From an uncultured Helicobacteraceae bacterium (lineage in GTDB: Bacteria > Campylobacterota > Campylobacteria > Campylobacterales > Helicobacteraceae), in NCBI GenBank assembly GCA_944323755.1, contig CALUTR010000002.1, positions 186,001 through 250,000 of the forward strand: DNA of 64,000 bases, in the 5' to 3' direction. A model generated the notes under the pieces. It did not search any database. It was not told the origin of the DNA and worked only from the letters and a program-made list of their open reading frames with translations. Positions within the stretch are counted from its first letter, which is position 1, and each line of letters begins with the position of its first letter. Positions 27,947 through 38,165 of this stretch are shown here, piece after piece. The translations under genes and the position numbers were made by a program.

Positions 27947-30244
27947 ATGGTAAAAGTAAATAAAAAGTTAATAAAAATAATTCCGATATTTTTTGCTTTT
28001 TACACTGAAATTTATGCATCTGGTTTTAAGGTTAATGAACAAAGTTTAAAATCAGTAGCACTAAGTTCAGCTTATGTAGCTGCTGCTTATGGAGCAGATT
28101 CTAGTTATTTTAATCCTGCGAATATGGGATTTTTAGATGGCGTAAGAAACGATGAACACGAATTAGAAATAGCATTAACAACCATATATATACCTGGTTT
28201 TAAATTTAGTACTGATACAACTACAAAAAAACTCGGTGAAGGCAGTATAAACTGGGGGCTTACATCAGAGACACATATGCATGTGCCATTGAGTGATACA
28301 ACATTAAATTTAGCAGCTGCTGTTGGTATTGATTTAAAATCATTGAAAGATCCAATAATTGTTGATCATGGTGGAACTGGTAATAAAAATCAACATGGAA
28401 CTATTGGATATGTAAATGAAGGTACTAATGTAAAAGGTTCTGCAGATAGTACAACATTTCCGGTACCAAAAGTATTCTATAAAAGCAAAAGTTTTTTAAA
28501 TGCTGGTGGAGGCGGGTTTAATGTTGGTCTTGCATTCACTGCACCAAGTGGTCTTGCAATGAATTGGAATGGTGAAGCTGGTGCATTTTTAAAAGATGTG
28601 ATGATTGCTATGGTAGAATTGTCGCCATCAATAAGTTATCAATATAGAGAAATTATTGGTATAGGTTTTAGTCCTAGGATTTTATATGGTATGGGAAATT
28701 TTAATAATATAGTATATGTCCCATTAAATGGAACAATTCTAACAAATCTACAAGGGTATGATAAAATACCAGAAGATATGATACCGGAGGTAATGCAGAA
28801 TTTAATTTATGCAGTAAATACTACAACTGGTGTAGCTGGTGTAGCTGGTTTAGTTGTTGGTGCTGGTGCGCACACAAATAATGAATTTAGATATGATATG
28901 CCTACATTATTTAGCCCTGAGAGATGGTTTGGAATGCCTCCTGTATCAGAACTTGGTGATCCAAGAAATGTTGCTGAATACAATAAAAAAGTAGAAGAGG
29001 TAAACAAGAAAATAAAAGATAATTGGAATCATTATCTAGGTGAGTGGGAAAATGGGAATCTTGATTGGAGATATAATGATAAAACATGTGCTAGTCAGAC
29101 AACTATATGCTTACCAACACTATTTAACCCAGTACCAAATAAAACATATGAAACAACTTTAAATGGACAAACTCTAACTGGATATAAACATGTAAATGGC
29201 GTAAACTATTGTATTCAAAATGGATATTCAACAAGCGGTTTTTTTGGTTGTCAAAATATGAAAGACACTATGGAAGAAGCAAAAAAACTAGGTGCATATG
29301 TAAATTGCTACACAGGGACTTTTTATGATTTTAATGGAAACTTACAGACTTCAAATCCTGGACCTTGCTCTTATCCTAATCCAACTGAAACAGATGCTGA
29401 TGGTGCACCAAGAGGATATTTACCTTTGATGGATGCAAAAGCAGTTGCAGAAGCTTTTGGAATGGGAGATATGAATATTTCTACAGCACTTCGTGGTTCT
29501 ACTAGGGTTGATCAAAAAAGTAATGGAGCTGATTTAGCATTTGGATATAGAGCAGGGGTAACTATTCGACCTATAAATCTACAAAATTATTCACTAACTA
29601 TTAGTGGAGTATATGATTCTCCAGTAGTATTTGATCTTAAGGGTAAATTAGATGCAACAACCTATATAGGTGGCAGTCTTGGTAATATCCATATGAAAGC
29701 AGACTTAAATCTACAAACACAGCTCCCAGCACAGCTAAAAATTGGAGTAGCACAAAGATTTTATAATCTTACAATAGAGCTTATGTATGAAAAAATATAT
29801 TGGGCTGATGGTAAAAAGTTTGATTTTTCATTTTCTAATCCGGTATTTACAGCACTTGACCCAAATAGTATAATAGGATCATTTTCTCAAGAACAAATTG
29901 AAAGTATGATGAGTCTTGCTAATTATAATGCAGTTGCAATGGGCAATGGCTGGAAAGATACAAGCGCATATAGAGTTGGTGTTAGTTATAGGTTTGCAGG
30001 TGGTTCAGTCCTAATGGGGAGTTTAGCATATGATGAAAGTCCTGTTCCACAAGATCAAATAGGCATACCAGATAGCACTGCATATGTTATTGGTGGTGGA
30101 ATAAATATCCCAGTGACAAAACACTTCAGTCTTGGAGCATCAACAAGCATATATCTAAAAGATGGCTCAAAAAGCATATACCAGTCAGAAAATGGAATGG
30201 GGAAACTAATACTTGCAAATGTATCTATGGGATATTCTTGGTGA
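27947..30244 (+). CDS. FadL/OmpP1/TodX-type outer membrane protein with Cys-rich insert
   Basis: Signal peptide (residues 1-24, cut after IYA) and the mature N-terminus SGFKVNEQSLKSVALSSAYVA with GADSSYFNPANM, the plug signature of the FadL family of hydrophobic-substrate channels. The C-terminal barrel ends in an aromatic residue (MGYSW). At 765 residues it is far longer than typical FadL (roughly 430-590). The extra length includes residues about 250-500, with six cysteines between 380 and 473 (KTC, TIC, NYC, FGC, VNC, GPC), probably an extracellular loop with disulfides. It abuts the convergent HIT gene with no gap. Confidence 0.88.
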   Translation: MVKVNKKLIKIIPIFFAFYTEIYASGFKVNEQSLKSVALSSAYVAAAYGADSSYFNPANMGFLDGVRNDEHELEIALTTIYIPGFKFSTDTTTKKLGEGSINWGLTSETHMHVPLSDTTLNLAAAVGIDLKSLKDPIIVDHGGTGNKNQHGTIGYVNEGTNVKGSADSTTFPVPKVFYKSKSFLNAGGGGFNVGLAFTAPSGLAMNWNGEAGAFLKDVMIAMVELSPSISYQYREIIGIGFSPRILYGMGNFNNIVYVPLNGTILTNLQGYDKIPEDMIPEVMQNLIYAVNTTTGVAGVAGLVVGAGAHTNNEFRYDMPTLFSPERWFGMPPVSELGDPRNVAEYNKKVEEVNKKIKDNWNHYLGEWENGNLDWRYNDKTCASQTTICLPTLFNPVPNKTYETTLNGQTLTGYKHVNGVNYCIQNGYSTSGFFGCQNMKDTMEEAKKLGAYVNCYTGTFYDFNGNLQTSNPGPCSYPNPTETDADGAPRGYLPLMDAKAVAEAFGMGDMNISTALRGSTRVDQKSNGADLAFGYRAGVTIRPINLQNYSLTISGVYDSPVVFDLKGKLDATTYIGGSLGNIHMKADLNLQTQLPAQLKIGVAQRFYNLTIELMYEKIYWADGKKFDFSFSNPVFTALDPNSIIGSFSQEQIESMMSLANYNAVAMGNGWKDTSAYRVGVSYRFAGGSVLMGSLAYDESPVPQDQIGIPDSTAYVIGGGINIPVTKHFSLGASTSIYLKDGSKSIYQSENGMGKLILANVSMGYSW

Positions 30245-30730
30245 TTACCCTAGATGCTTTTTTGCTATAAGTTTAATTTTATTATATATAGAATCAAAAT
30301 CTACTCCATATACTCTAGTATTCCCAATTGAAGTTATAAAATTTGTATCACCAGTCCATCTTGGCAATACATGAAGATGTAAGTGCTGTGGTATTCCCGC
30401 ACCGGCAGCTGATTTAATATTCATACCCATATTAATACCATTTGCACCATATTCATATAATATTTTTACAGAATCTTGAGCAATATCAAACATATTTAAC
30501 CATATATCTTTTGGTAGTTTTTCTGGAGAATCTAAATGCATATGTGGAATGATTAGTATATGACCTGGAGTATATGGATATTTATTCATAACAATAAATA
30601 AATCTTTATTCCTAAAAACAACTCTATTTTTATCATCATTTGATGGAGAATTTGAAATATCACAAAACACGCACTCACTACAATCATCTGTAAAATACCC
30701 TTCTCTCCAAGGTCCATACAAAAAATCCAT
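30245..30730 (-). CDS. HIT-family nucleotide hydrolase
   Basis: HIT proteins hydrolyse or phosphorolyse nucleotides such as Ap4A. The HxHxH core is HLHLHVL (His116, 118, 120), with YPYTPGHILIIPHMH upstream. Cysteines 17, 20 and 23 (CSECVFC) could hold zinc. It is the last gene of a long minus-strand run after murF, the order recalled for H. pylori HP0738-HP0741. Its stop codon directly adjoins the stop of the FadL-type gene on the other strand. Confidence 0.92.
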   Translation of the reverse strand: MDFLYGPWREGYFTDDCSECVFCDISNSPSNDDKNRVVFRNKDLFIVMNKYPYTPGHILIIPHMHLDSPEKLPKDIWLNMFDIAQDSVKILYEYGANGINMGMNIKSAAGAGIPQHLHLHVLPRWTGDTNFITSIGNTRVYGVDFDSIYNKIKLIAKKHLG

Positions 30731-30739
30731 ATGCTATTC

Positions 30740-32179
30740 CTAAATATAATTTGGCGCATCATTTGCGAATAACACCAAATCTCCATCGCTACAAAATTTA
30801 CTCAATACACTATTTAGATTGATTTTATCTTTTATTATTACCTTTTGTGCTTTAGATATATTTTGAGATAGAATCTTACTATTTAACTCACCAGTAATAA
30901 TCGCTATATCAAATACATTATCAATTAGCATAGCAAGCTTAATATTATTTTCTATACTATTTTCTACAATACCTGGTGTTACGATAATTTTTTTACCATT
31001 TTTATGCAATGATGAAAGTTTGATAGCCTCTTTCATACCATTTAAATTCCCATTAAAGCTATCATCTAAAATAATCTTTCCATTTACCTCTATTTTTTCT
31101 AATCTATGTTCTATTGGCTTTATATTCTCAACAAGTGAAGTTAGCTTATCAGCAGAAATTCCAAATTTGTATGCAATCATAATAGCAACCGATAAATTTA
31201 CAACATTAAACTCACCTAAAATTTTTGTTTTAAAATGATATGATTTATCACCTAGATTCATAATAAATGTGCTACCTGTAAGATCACTATTAATATTTGA
31301 AATATCTTGAGGAAATAATGCAATTGGAATATTTACATCACTTGGAAAGTCATTATTTTTATATAAAAAAACTTCTTTTAAACGACTACTTTTAAATAAT
31401 TCATATTTTGTATTTCTAATATTTTCAATAGTTTTAAAATACTGCAAATGCATCTCACCAATCTCACCGATCACTGCATAATGATGATTTACAAGATTTG
31501 CTATTTTTTCTATATCACCTTTTTGCCTAGCCCCAGCTTCAACAATATACACCTCGCAATCATTTGGAAGATTATTATTAATATCACTTATGATTCCATT
31601 TACAGTATTTACACTTCTAGGTGTAGCATAGGTCTTAAACTGCTTTGATAGCAATGCATAGATAAAATTTTTAATACTTGTTTTTCCATAGCTTGCAGTA
31701 ATTGATATGATGATTAATTTATCCATAGAATTTAGCTTTTCTATAGCAAGCTTTTCATATTGCTTTATAATGATTAATTCGCTTACAAACGATATAATAA
31801 GCGATGCTAACAATGCTATAAATAAAATATATTTTGTTACATCAAGATTAATTAATACTACAAAGCTAATAAACAACAAAATACAATATGTAATAAAAAA
31901 TCTAATAACCCTGCTTGTAAAAACTAATTTTTTATCGAGTTTTACAAACCAAATAACAAGAATGATTAAATGAAATGCATTATAATAGATAAAATAATCA
32001 CCAATCAAGCAAAACAATGCCACTGGCAACACAAAATACAATAAGTGCCAATAAATTTTATTATGCTTAAAAATTACGCGAAGGATATTGTAGTTATACC
32101 ATTGAAGATTCTGAAGTAGATAATAACCCAAAGAAAGCATAAAAATAATATTTGAAATTTGCAAAATTATATTATTCAT
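30740..32179 (-). CDS. murF: UDP-MurNAc-tripeptide:D-Ala-D-Ala ligase, membrane-anchored form
   Basis: Mur ligase that adds D-Ala-D-Ala to the UDP-MurNAc tripeptide. The ATP-binding loop ITASYGKTSIK is at residues 160-170, with the Mur ligase blocks EAGARQKGDIEKI and HRLEKIEVNGKIILDDSFNGN downstream. Unlike typical MurF, residues 1-140 hold about five hydrophobic segments, so the enzyme seems fixed to the inner membrane. H. pylori HP0740 is recalled as similar. The 5' end overlaps the hydrolase gene by 8 nt, and ddl, which makes its substrate D-Ala-D-Ala, is two genes upstream. Confidence 0.9.
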   Translation of the reverse strand: MNNIILQISNIIFMLSLGYYLLQNLQWYNYNILRVIFKHNKIYWHLLYFVLPVALFCLIGDYFIYYNAFHLIILVIWFVKLDKKLVFTSRVIRFFITYCILLFISFVVLINLDVTKYILFIALLASLIISFVSELIIIKQYEKLAIEKLNSMDKLIIISITASYGKTSIKNFIYALLSKQFKTYATPRSVNTVNGIISDINNNLPNDCEVYIVEAGARQKGDIEKIANLVNHHYAVIGEIGEMHLQYFKTIENIRNTKYELFKSSRLKEVFLYKNNDFPSDVNIPIALFPQDISNINSDLTGSTFIMNLGDKSYHFKTKILGEFNVVNLSVAIMIAYKFGISADKLTSLVENIKPIEHRLEKIEVNGKIILDDSFNGNLNGMKEAIKLSSLHKNGKKIIVTPGIVENSIENNIKLAMLIDNVFDIAIITGELNSKILSQNISKAQKVIIKDKINLNSVLSKFCSDGDLVLFANDAPNYI

Positions 32180-32876
32180 TGATAATCCTATCTATTACTT
32201 GAGAATGTTTCACAAAAAAGAAGTGATCACCCTCCAAGATATGCAATTTAGAATTTTTTATTATACTATGAATTTTTTCAGCCATATAAATAGGTGTTAC
32301 ATTATCATCTCTACCCCAAAAAATAAATGCCCTATTTGTAAAGTTAGCAAACACAGGGCTTAAATCCTCTTTGATTGCTATTTTTAAGCATTCATACATA
32401 TTTTGCGGTAAATTATCTGCATCTTTTGTGCGAAATATCGTGCTTTTTATTCCAAAAAAATTACATATTTTTGCTAATTTTATTTTCAGTCTTACTTTTA
32501 AACTTTTTATTTTTGGGATTCCAGCACTACTTAATAAAACTAAAATTTTTGGATTAAGAAGTGTTGCGATTTTTCCACCAAAACTATGACCAACTGCAAT
32601 ATGAATATTTATCCCCAATACATCTAATAAAGTGCTTATTACCTTACAATATTCATTAGAATCTAAAATGTAATCATTTGTGCTATTACCAAATCCAGGT
32701 AAATCAATATATATGTGATTATATGAAGTGAAAGTATTGGAAAATGTATTTTCTAAAAGTTCTTTATTGCTTCCCCAGCCGTGAAGAAAAATGATCCAAG
32801 AATATGAATTATTATTTTTTATCACATAAGATAGGCTAAATTTTCTATCATCTACTACAATATCCTTTAATGCCAT
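32172..32876 (-). CDS. Alpha/beta hydrolase
   Basis: Alpha/beta-hydrolase fold protein of 234 residues: oxyanion segment FLHGWGSN, nucleophile elbow GHSFGG with Ser98, and the late histidine in EGDHFFF. Substrate unknown; relatives are often called carboxylesterases or meta-cleavage hydrolases. It lies between ddl (1-nt overlap) and murF (8-nt overlap), a conserved position (H. pylori HP0739), so a link to cell-wall metabolism is plausible but not shown. Confidence 0.9.
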   Translation of the reverse strand: MALKDIVVDDRKFSLSYVIKNNNSYSWIIFLHGWGSNKELLENTFSNTFTSYNHIYIDLPGFGNSTNDYILDSNEYCKVISTLLDVLGINIHIAVGHSFGGKIATLLNPKILVLLSSAGIPKIKSLKVRLKIKLAKICNFFGIKSTIFRTKDADNLPQNMYECLKIAIKEDLSPVFANFTNRAFIFWGRDDNVTPIYMAEKIHSIIKNSKLHILEGDHFFFVKHSQVIDRIINE

Positions 32877-33907
32877 TATTTGCCTTTAGAGGCTTGAATC
32901 TTTAAGATATACTTGTAATCTACTTTTATCATATTCCTATGTGGCAGGTTTAATGAAAGTAAATCTAAATTTTCTTGGAAATTATCGAACAAATATGAAG
33001 CCATCGATCCAGGGACGGGATTAATCTCATTTAAATAAACTTCATTATCAATAACAAAAAAATCACATCGTATAAGCGATCCTTCAAAGCAATTTGCATA
33101 AATAGCACAAAATGCATTCTTAATTTTTTCTTGCATTTCTTGTGAAAGATTTGCCTGTTTTGGCTTATTTGTGGTATTAAAATCAAGATATTTTTTATCA
33201 AAATCCAAAAACTCATCTTTTGCAACTTCTTCAATCATTGAAAAAACCATTGCACCATTTGCATAGAATCCAGCTAAATTATATTCCTTTATGTTTGAAA
33301 TAAAACTTTCAACCACAATACTATTATCAAATTCAAAAGCCACATCTAAAGCATAATCTAATTCATCATAATTTTTAACAATAGAAATACCAATAGAACT
33401 TCCAAGTCTTGAAGGTTTGATAATGATAGGCAGATTAACATCATTAATATTATCACCTTTATTAAACACTTGATAATCTACTACTTTGACACCTCTATGC
33501 TTTGCATAATCTTTCGTTAATGCTTTATTAAAGCTAATTGCACTAGCTTCTATTCTAGGTCCAATAAAATTCACACCATAAAACCCAAGCAATGAAGCAA
33601 TCTCTCCATCTTCACCGCTTTTGCCGTGTATTAGATTAATCACAATTCCATTGATAATTTTATTTCCAAATACACCTTTTTGTAAAAATCCACCATTTAC
33701 AAGATGCAATTCCTTATCTTTTCTATAAGATAATGTCGCAAAATGCTTAGATTTCATATTTTCATTAGGTATCAAATAAAATTTATTATTAGAATCTAAA
33801 AATACAAAATGATCTATATTATTTAATTTATTTTTAATTGTTATAGCACTGACTATGCTTATCTCGTGCTCAAATGAATTACCACCAAAAAGAACAATAA
33901 AGCCCAT
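32876..33907 (-). CDS. ddl: D-alanine--D-alanine ligase
   Basis: Joins two D-alanines with ATP for peptidoglycan. N-terminal FGGNSFEHEISIVSA replaces the common GG.S.EHEVS block; ATP-grasp motifs follow: KPSRLGSSIGISIV and FFVIDNEVYLNEINPVPGSM. Length of 343 residues is normal. It is in line with the hydrolase and murF, giving a short D-Ala-D-Ala supply-and-use cluster, and is 15 nt downstream of a glycosyltransferase gene. Confidence 0.96.
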   Translation of the reverse strand: MGFIVLFGGNSFEHEISIVSAITIKNKLNNIDHFVFLDSNNKFYLIPNENMKSKHFATLSYRKDKELHLVNGGFLQKGVFGNKIINGIVINLIHGKSGEDGEIASLLGFYGVNFIGPRIEASAISFNKALTKDYAKHRGVKVVDYQVFNKGDNINDVNLPIIIKPSRLGSSIGISIVKNYDELDYALDVAFEFDNSIVVESFISNIKEYNLAGFYANGAMVFSMIEEVAKDEFLDFDKKYLDFNTTNKPKQANLSQEMQEKIKNAFCAIYANCFEGSLIRCDFFVIDNEVYLNEINPVPGSMASYLFDNFQENLDLLSLNLPHRNMIKVDYKYILKIQASKGK

Positions 33908-33922
33908 ATTTTCTCCATATTA

Positions 33923-35032
33923 TTAATTTAAGATTTTATGATATAAAGCGGTGATTCTATCTATCATTTTATCTTGAGTAAATTCTTCTATATATCTATT
34001 ATAAGCGCTGTTTGCATAATATTCATAATTAGATTCTATGGATTTTATAGCATCTGATATTGCTTTTGGATTTTTAGATTCTACAACCAAGCCAGTTTTG
34101 CCATTTTGATTAATCCAATCATTTCCTGATGGGAATAATTTCGTGCAAATTACAGGCTTGCTAAAACTCATAGCTTCAATTAAAACGATACCATAAGACT
34201 CCTGCACTGAAGGCAAAACAAATATATGACAATTTGAATAATAATATTGCAAATTATCTCTATTGATTTTACCAATTAAAATAACACGATCTTGGAGATT
34301 ATTCTCTATAATTAATGAATGCAAACTCTCCTTTAACTTTCCACTACCACCAATATAAATCACATAATCATCATCTAAATATTTAGCACTTTCAATCAGA
34401 TATTCAAACCCCTTATTTGATGCCATTCTACCAAGTGAAAAAATCACTTTTTTATGTTTTGGAAATCTAACAATAGAGCTTTCATTGATATTCTCATTTA
34501 GTAATACTTGTTTATCCACACCAATTGGAATCCCGATACATTTATGGCTAAATGGAGGTAAAAATGAAGATTCCTTGATGTATTTTTCTGTTGTGGTAAT
34601 GATAGAATCTGCAATTTTTAGCAATTTTGTTTGTAATGGAATATAAAATTTCAATATTTTTTTTTGTTTGATGATATCTGAATGCCAATGCAGTATGATT
34701 TTTTTATGTTTATATTTTGAAAGCAATAATGCTAGATTTGCCATAGGATCTGGTAGATGCATATGAATAATATCATAATCATCAATCACTTCCCTTAATT
34801 TAAAAATCATTTGTGGAGATATTGATGTAGAAGCCAACCTACCAAATGATGCACAACGCATAATTTTAGCACCACAATCCAATATTTCCTCTTTGTATTC
34901 TCTTTTTGAATTAGAACATAACACATCGCAAACAATGCCATTTTTATTTAATGCAAGCGTCAAATCCTCGATAACAGTTTCTATGCCACCTATATCTGGA
35001 GGATAAAATTTGCCAAATTGCAAAACCTTCAC
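33923..35032 (-). CDS. GT4-type glycosyltransferase
   Basis: GT-B fold transferase of 369 residues. The N-terminal GGIETVIEDL loop and the C-terminal nucleotide-sugar segment PSVQESYGIVLIEAMSFSKPVI (the E-x7-E motif) define glycosyltransferase family 4. The acceptor is unknown; LPS or glycan synthesis is likely. Its start overlaps the previous gene by 4 nt, showing a common operon with two other transferases. Confidence 0.92.
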   Translation of the reverse strand: MKVLQFGKFYPPDIGGIETVIEDLTLALNKNGIVCDVLCSNSKREYKEEILDCGAKIMRCASFGRLASTSISPQMIFKLREVIDDYDIIHMHLPDPMANLALLLSKYKHKKIILHWHSDIIKQKKILKFYIPLQTKLLKIADSIITTTEKYIKESSFLPPFSHKCIGIPIGVDKQVLLNENINESSIVRFPKHKKVIFSLGRMASNKGFEYLIESAKYLDDDYVIYIGGSGKLKESLHSLIIENNLQDRVILIGKINRDNLQYYYSNCHIFVLPSVQESYGIVLIEAMSFSKPVICTKLFPSGNDWINQNGKTGLVVESKNPKAISDAIKSIESNYEYYANSAYNRYIEEFTQDKMIDRITALYHKILN

Positions 35033-35994
35033 GCAATATCCTTATTGTATTTGCAAGATTCTAAGATTTCTAATATTTTTGGATAATGATTAATAATAGA
35101 TTGCAACTGCTCATCATTGCCACTTATTAGATTATTTAGCCATAGCGATGTATTATTTGGTGATATAGTCATAGCATTTCCATTTGCCATTAAATTATTT
35201 TTTACAACAGCAATTTTACTACCATTCAAAATCGCCATAGCCCAAAGCCACAAATCATCTGCTTTAGGAGAAAGATGCATAAATTTTAAAGGATCATTTA
35301 CATCTTTATATAAAGAATTTGGAGGATATAAAACACCACCTACACCTTCTAAAAACAAATTAAATGCTGGTTTTTCTTGATTTTTAACATCATTTTTCTT
35401 TATCAATTTCCAAGTGCTAAAAGAAGAAATTTTTCTATCATTATAATTAATCATTCTTGCTCGTTGCGTCCAAATGATATCTTTATCTCTTAAATGTGCC
35501 TCAAACAAGCCTTTTAGCAAACCTTGCGGATAAAATATATCATCATCTAAAGTTATAATTACTTCACCGCTATATTTTTCTAATACTGGAATAATTTTGT
35601 TATATTGTCTTAAATTTTTATCACTCCACAGAATCTCTAAGCCATATTTCTGAAATTCTAATATTTCATTTGGCAAAACCTTATCTATAAATTCCTCACT
35701 GCTAAGAGATAGAATTACCTTTTTAGGTTGTACATTTTGCATAAATATCGAATAAAGCGTATATTTTATTGTGTGCATTCTTGCTGGAAATGTAGTAAGA
35801 GAGACGATAAAATTTTCTTTTTTGTATTGCAAGTTTGATAAATCAACTGCAATAATACTATTTAATTCATCTTGATTTAGCTCATAATCTCTACCAAAAA
35901 ATCTTAATAATTTATTTTTTAGATTCTTGTTTGGAATGATTAAATGAAAAACAACTTTTAAAAAAAGTTTTATCCTTAGCTTCAAACCTGCCAT
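35029..35994 (-). CDS. GT-A type glycosyltransferase
   Basis: A 321-residue cytoplasmic protein with the pattern FIVSLTTFPARMHTIKYTL and the metal-binding acidic run ITLDDDIFYP (about residue 160), which suggests a GT-A fold transferase acting on a surface glycan. Its family is poorly studied; donor and acceptor are not known. It sits between a GT2 and a GT4 gene with tight spacing. Confidence 0.78.
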   Translation of the reverse strand: MAGLKLRIKLFLKVVFHLIIPNKNLKNKLLRFFGRDYELNQDELNSIIAVDLSNLQYKKENFIVSLTTFPARMHTIKYTLYSIFMQNVQPKKVILSLSSEEFIDKVLPNEILEFQKYGLEILWSDKNLRQYNKIIPVLEKYSGEVIITLDDDIFYPQGLLKGLFEAHLRDKDIIWTQRARMINYNDRKISSFSTWKLIKKNDVKNQEKPAFNLFLEGVGGVLYPPNSLYKDVNDPLKFMHLSPKADDLWLWAMAILNGSKIAVVKNNLMANGNAMTISPNNTSLWLNNLISGNDEQLQSIINHYPKILEILESCKYNKDIA

Positions 35995-36005
35995 TTATAT
36001 CTTTC

Positions 36006-36965
36006 TTATAATTTTTTATTACCAAATGAAAATATATAAATTATTGTTTTTATGATTGTTTGCCATCGTGGCATATATTTCATTGACAAAATAGAATACT
36101 TTACATAAGCTGGAATTATATCATCATTATGTATAAATTTTTTAGAAAAGCAGATAAAATAATCAAGCATATTGGCAATATTTTGCATAGATTCTTTATA
36201 ATATTTATGCGATTTTAATTCATCATCATTTTCAATTAAACACAAAACTGATTTTAAATACACCCTATCATTAATTTGTTTTTGTAATTTTTCTTGTGTT
36301 TTTATCCTAGTAATCGAGCTGTCATTTTCACAATAGATATAAAGATTCTGTTTTATACCTATACTTTTTTGTGCCAAAATACAAATAATAAAAAATAATA
36401 TCGTATCCTCTGATGAAATCAAATGTTTATCAATGAAATCAATCTTTTTCATTGCATTTTTTACTAATTGAGTTTTATACATTCTTCCACATAGATTTAG
36501 CCACGATTGATTAAAATGATCAATAATAATTTCTTTTGCTATATTTTCATTTAACAATTCATCAGTATATATTTTTGGTAAAGTGGCGTATTTTTGCAAT
36601 GGTTCGTGAATAATTCCAAAGTGAATCATATCAACATCTTTTATAGAATCTAATAATATTTTTATGCTATTTTCTAGCAAATAATCATCAGAATCTAAAA
36701 ACAACAAATATTCTCCACTTGCTATTTTAATGCCTTCTTTTCTAGCTAAAAATGTTCCTAAATTGCTAGGATTTTTAATAACCCTTATCCTATCATCATC
36801 AAAAGATTCTATGATTGATAGGCTATTATCCGTGCTTTTATCATCAATAATGATAATTTCAATATTTTTATAGCTTTGGTTGATACAAGAATTAATAGAT
36901 TTGATTAGATATTTGCTAGTGTTAAATACAGGTATTATAATTGATACTTTATATGTGTGTGTCAT
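36006..36965 (-). CDS. GT2-family glycosyltransferase
   Basis: Typical GT2: SIIIPVFNTSKYLIKSINS at the start, IDDKSTDNS, and the DxD-type motif FLDSDDYL (about residues 93-100), 319 residues in all. It starts immediately at the end of the histidine kinase gene, with no gap. Probably adds a sugar to LPS or another surface glycan; specificity unknown. Confidence 0.93.
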   Translation of the reverse strand: MTHTYKVSIIIPVFNTSKYLIKSINSCINQSYKNIEIIIIDDKSTDNSLSIIESFDDDRIRVIKNPSNLGTFLARKEGIKIASGEYLLFLDSDDYLLENSIKILLDSIKDVDMIHFGIIHEPLQKYATLPKIYTDELLNENIAKEIIIDHFNQSWLNLCGRMYKTQLVKNAMKKIDFIDKHLISSEDTILFFIICILAQKSIGIKQNLYIYCENDSSITRIKTQEKLQKQINDRVYLKSVLCLIENDDELKSHKYYKESMQNIANMLDYFICFSKKFIHNDDIIPAYVKYSILSMKYMPRWQTIIKTIIYIFSFGNKKL

Positions 36966-38165
36966 TTATTTACCCCATATTAGGTTAAAAATAGTACCAT
37001 TTGAATCTGTTTTTATATCAATATCTATATGATACTCATCACAGATTTTTTTTACTAAAAATAAACCTATTCCAAACCCACCAGAATCAGTGCTATACCT
37101 AGTATATCGCTCATATATTTTATTTAAATCTTTAATATTAATGCCTTTTCCACTATCTTTTATCATAAATTTATTTTCCTCCAACAGAATCTCTATCATT
37201 CCATCTTTAGAATTGTATTTAATAGCATTGCTTAATAAATTATCAAATAAAAGTGTGATTTTTTCCTTGTTACCATTAAATATTACTGGTTTTATATTTG
37301 TGGTTATGAGTAGATTTTTTTGTATAAAAAATGGAGTAAAAAAGTTAATTCTCTCTTTTAGGATCACATCAAGCTGCAATTGAGTATTTTTACTTTCTAA
37401 ACTATGTGGAAAATTATGCGCCACTAAATCTCTATAAATTTTATTTAACTGAAGAGAAGCAATTTTTATCCTATCTATTTTTTTTTGCTCTTCTAATTCT
37501 AAATGATCCCTTTTTAGAGTTTCTATACTCATCAAAATCACACTAATTGGCGTATTTATCTCATGTGTAGCATCTTTAATAAACATATCCAAAGTTTTTA
37601 TATATTCATTAAGTGGTTTTAAAAAGATTCTCACCAAAATAGCGGCAATAACGCCTATAATAGTAAGTGTCAAAACAAAAAATAAACCAAACTTAATTTT
37701 CATAAAGAATATTTTTTTATCCATAGAATCATCTTCTAAAAAAATCTTAAAAGGAAGAGGTTTTGAATGTATACCTCTTAAACTGCGGACTCTATTTGGC
37801 ACAGAATCTGGATTTGCGATGATTCTATCATTCACTCTATACATACCTCGCTCCAATTCCATTTTGTTTGGATTCCTAAGTAAATTTGAATAAATAAGTT
37901 TATTATTTCTATCGTATATGGCAAATGGTATATCTGTAACCAAAAGAATCTCTGTGATTGCTTTTTGTAGATCATTACTATTTTTCCGTAAAATACTATG
38001 AATATCAAATGAGATTAAGCGCAAACTAGACATTTGTGAAAAAATAATATTTTCTGTCTCTTTTATAATCAAAGAATAGAAACCAATGCATAAAAATATC
38101 GCGCTTGTCCCTAAATACAAAAGCAATATTTTTACAATTGTCTTTTTTGATGAGCTATCGAACAT
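36966..38165 (-). CDS. Membrane sensor histidine kinase
   Basis: Two transmembrane helices (about residues 10-32 and 155-180) enclose a periplasmic sensor of about 120 residues. The phospho-acceptor box is DATHEINTPISVIL, and the ATPase motifs are NLLSNAIKYN, IKDSGKGI and GGFGIGLFLVKKI. The HEINTP form resembles, from memory, the CrdS/CprS group of Helicobacter and Campylobacter, which sense copper/nitrosative or envelope stress; I do not assign an orthologue. The start overlaps its response regulator by 11 nt, and three glycosyltransferase genes follow. Confidence 0.9.
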   Translation of the reverse strand: MFDSSSKKTIVKILLLYLGTSAIFLCIGFYSLIIKETENIIFSQMSSLRLISFDIHSILRKNSNDLQKAITEILLVTDIPFAIYDRNNKLIYSNLLRNPNKMELERGMYRVNDRIIANPDSVPNRVRSLRGIHSKPLPFKIFLEDDSMDKKIFFMKIKFGLFFVLTLTIIGVIAAILVRIFLKPLNEYIKTLDMFIKDATHEINTPISVILMSIETLKRDHLELEEQKKIDRIKIASLQLNKIYRDLVAHNFPHSLESKNTQLQLDVILKERINFFTPFFIQKNLLITTNIKPVIFNGNKEKITLLFDNLLSNAIKYNSKDGMIEILLEENKFMIKDSGKGINIKDLNKIYERYTRYSTDSGGFGIGLFLVKKICDEYHIDIDIKTDSNGTIFNLIWGK

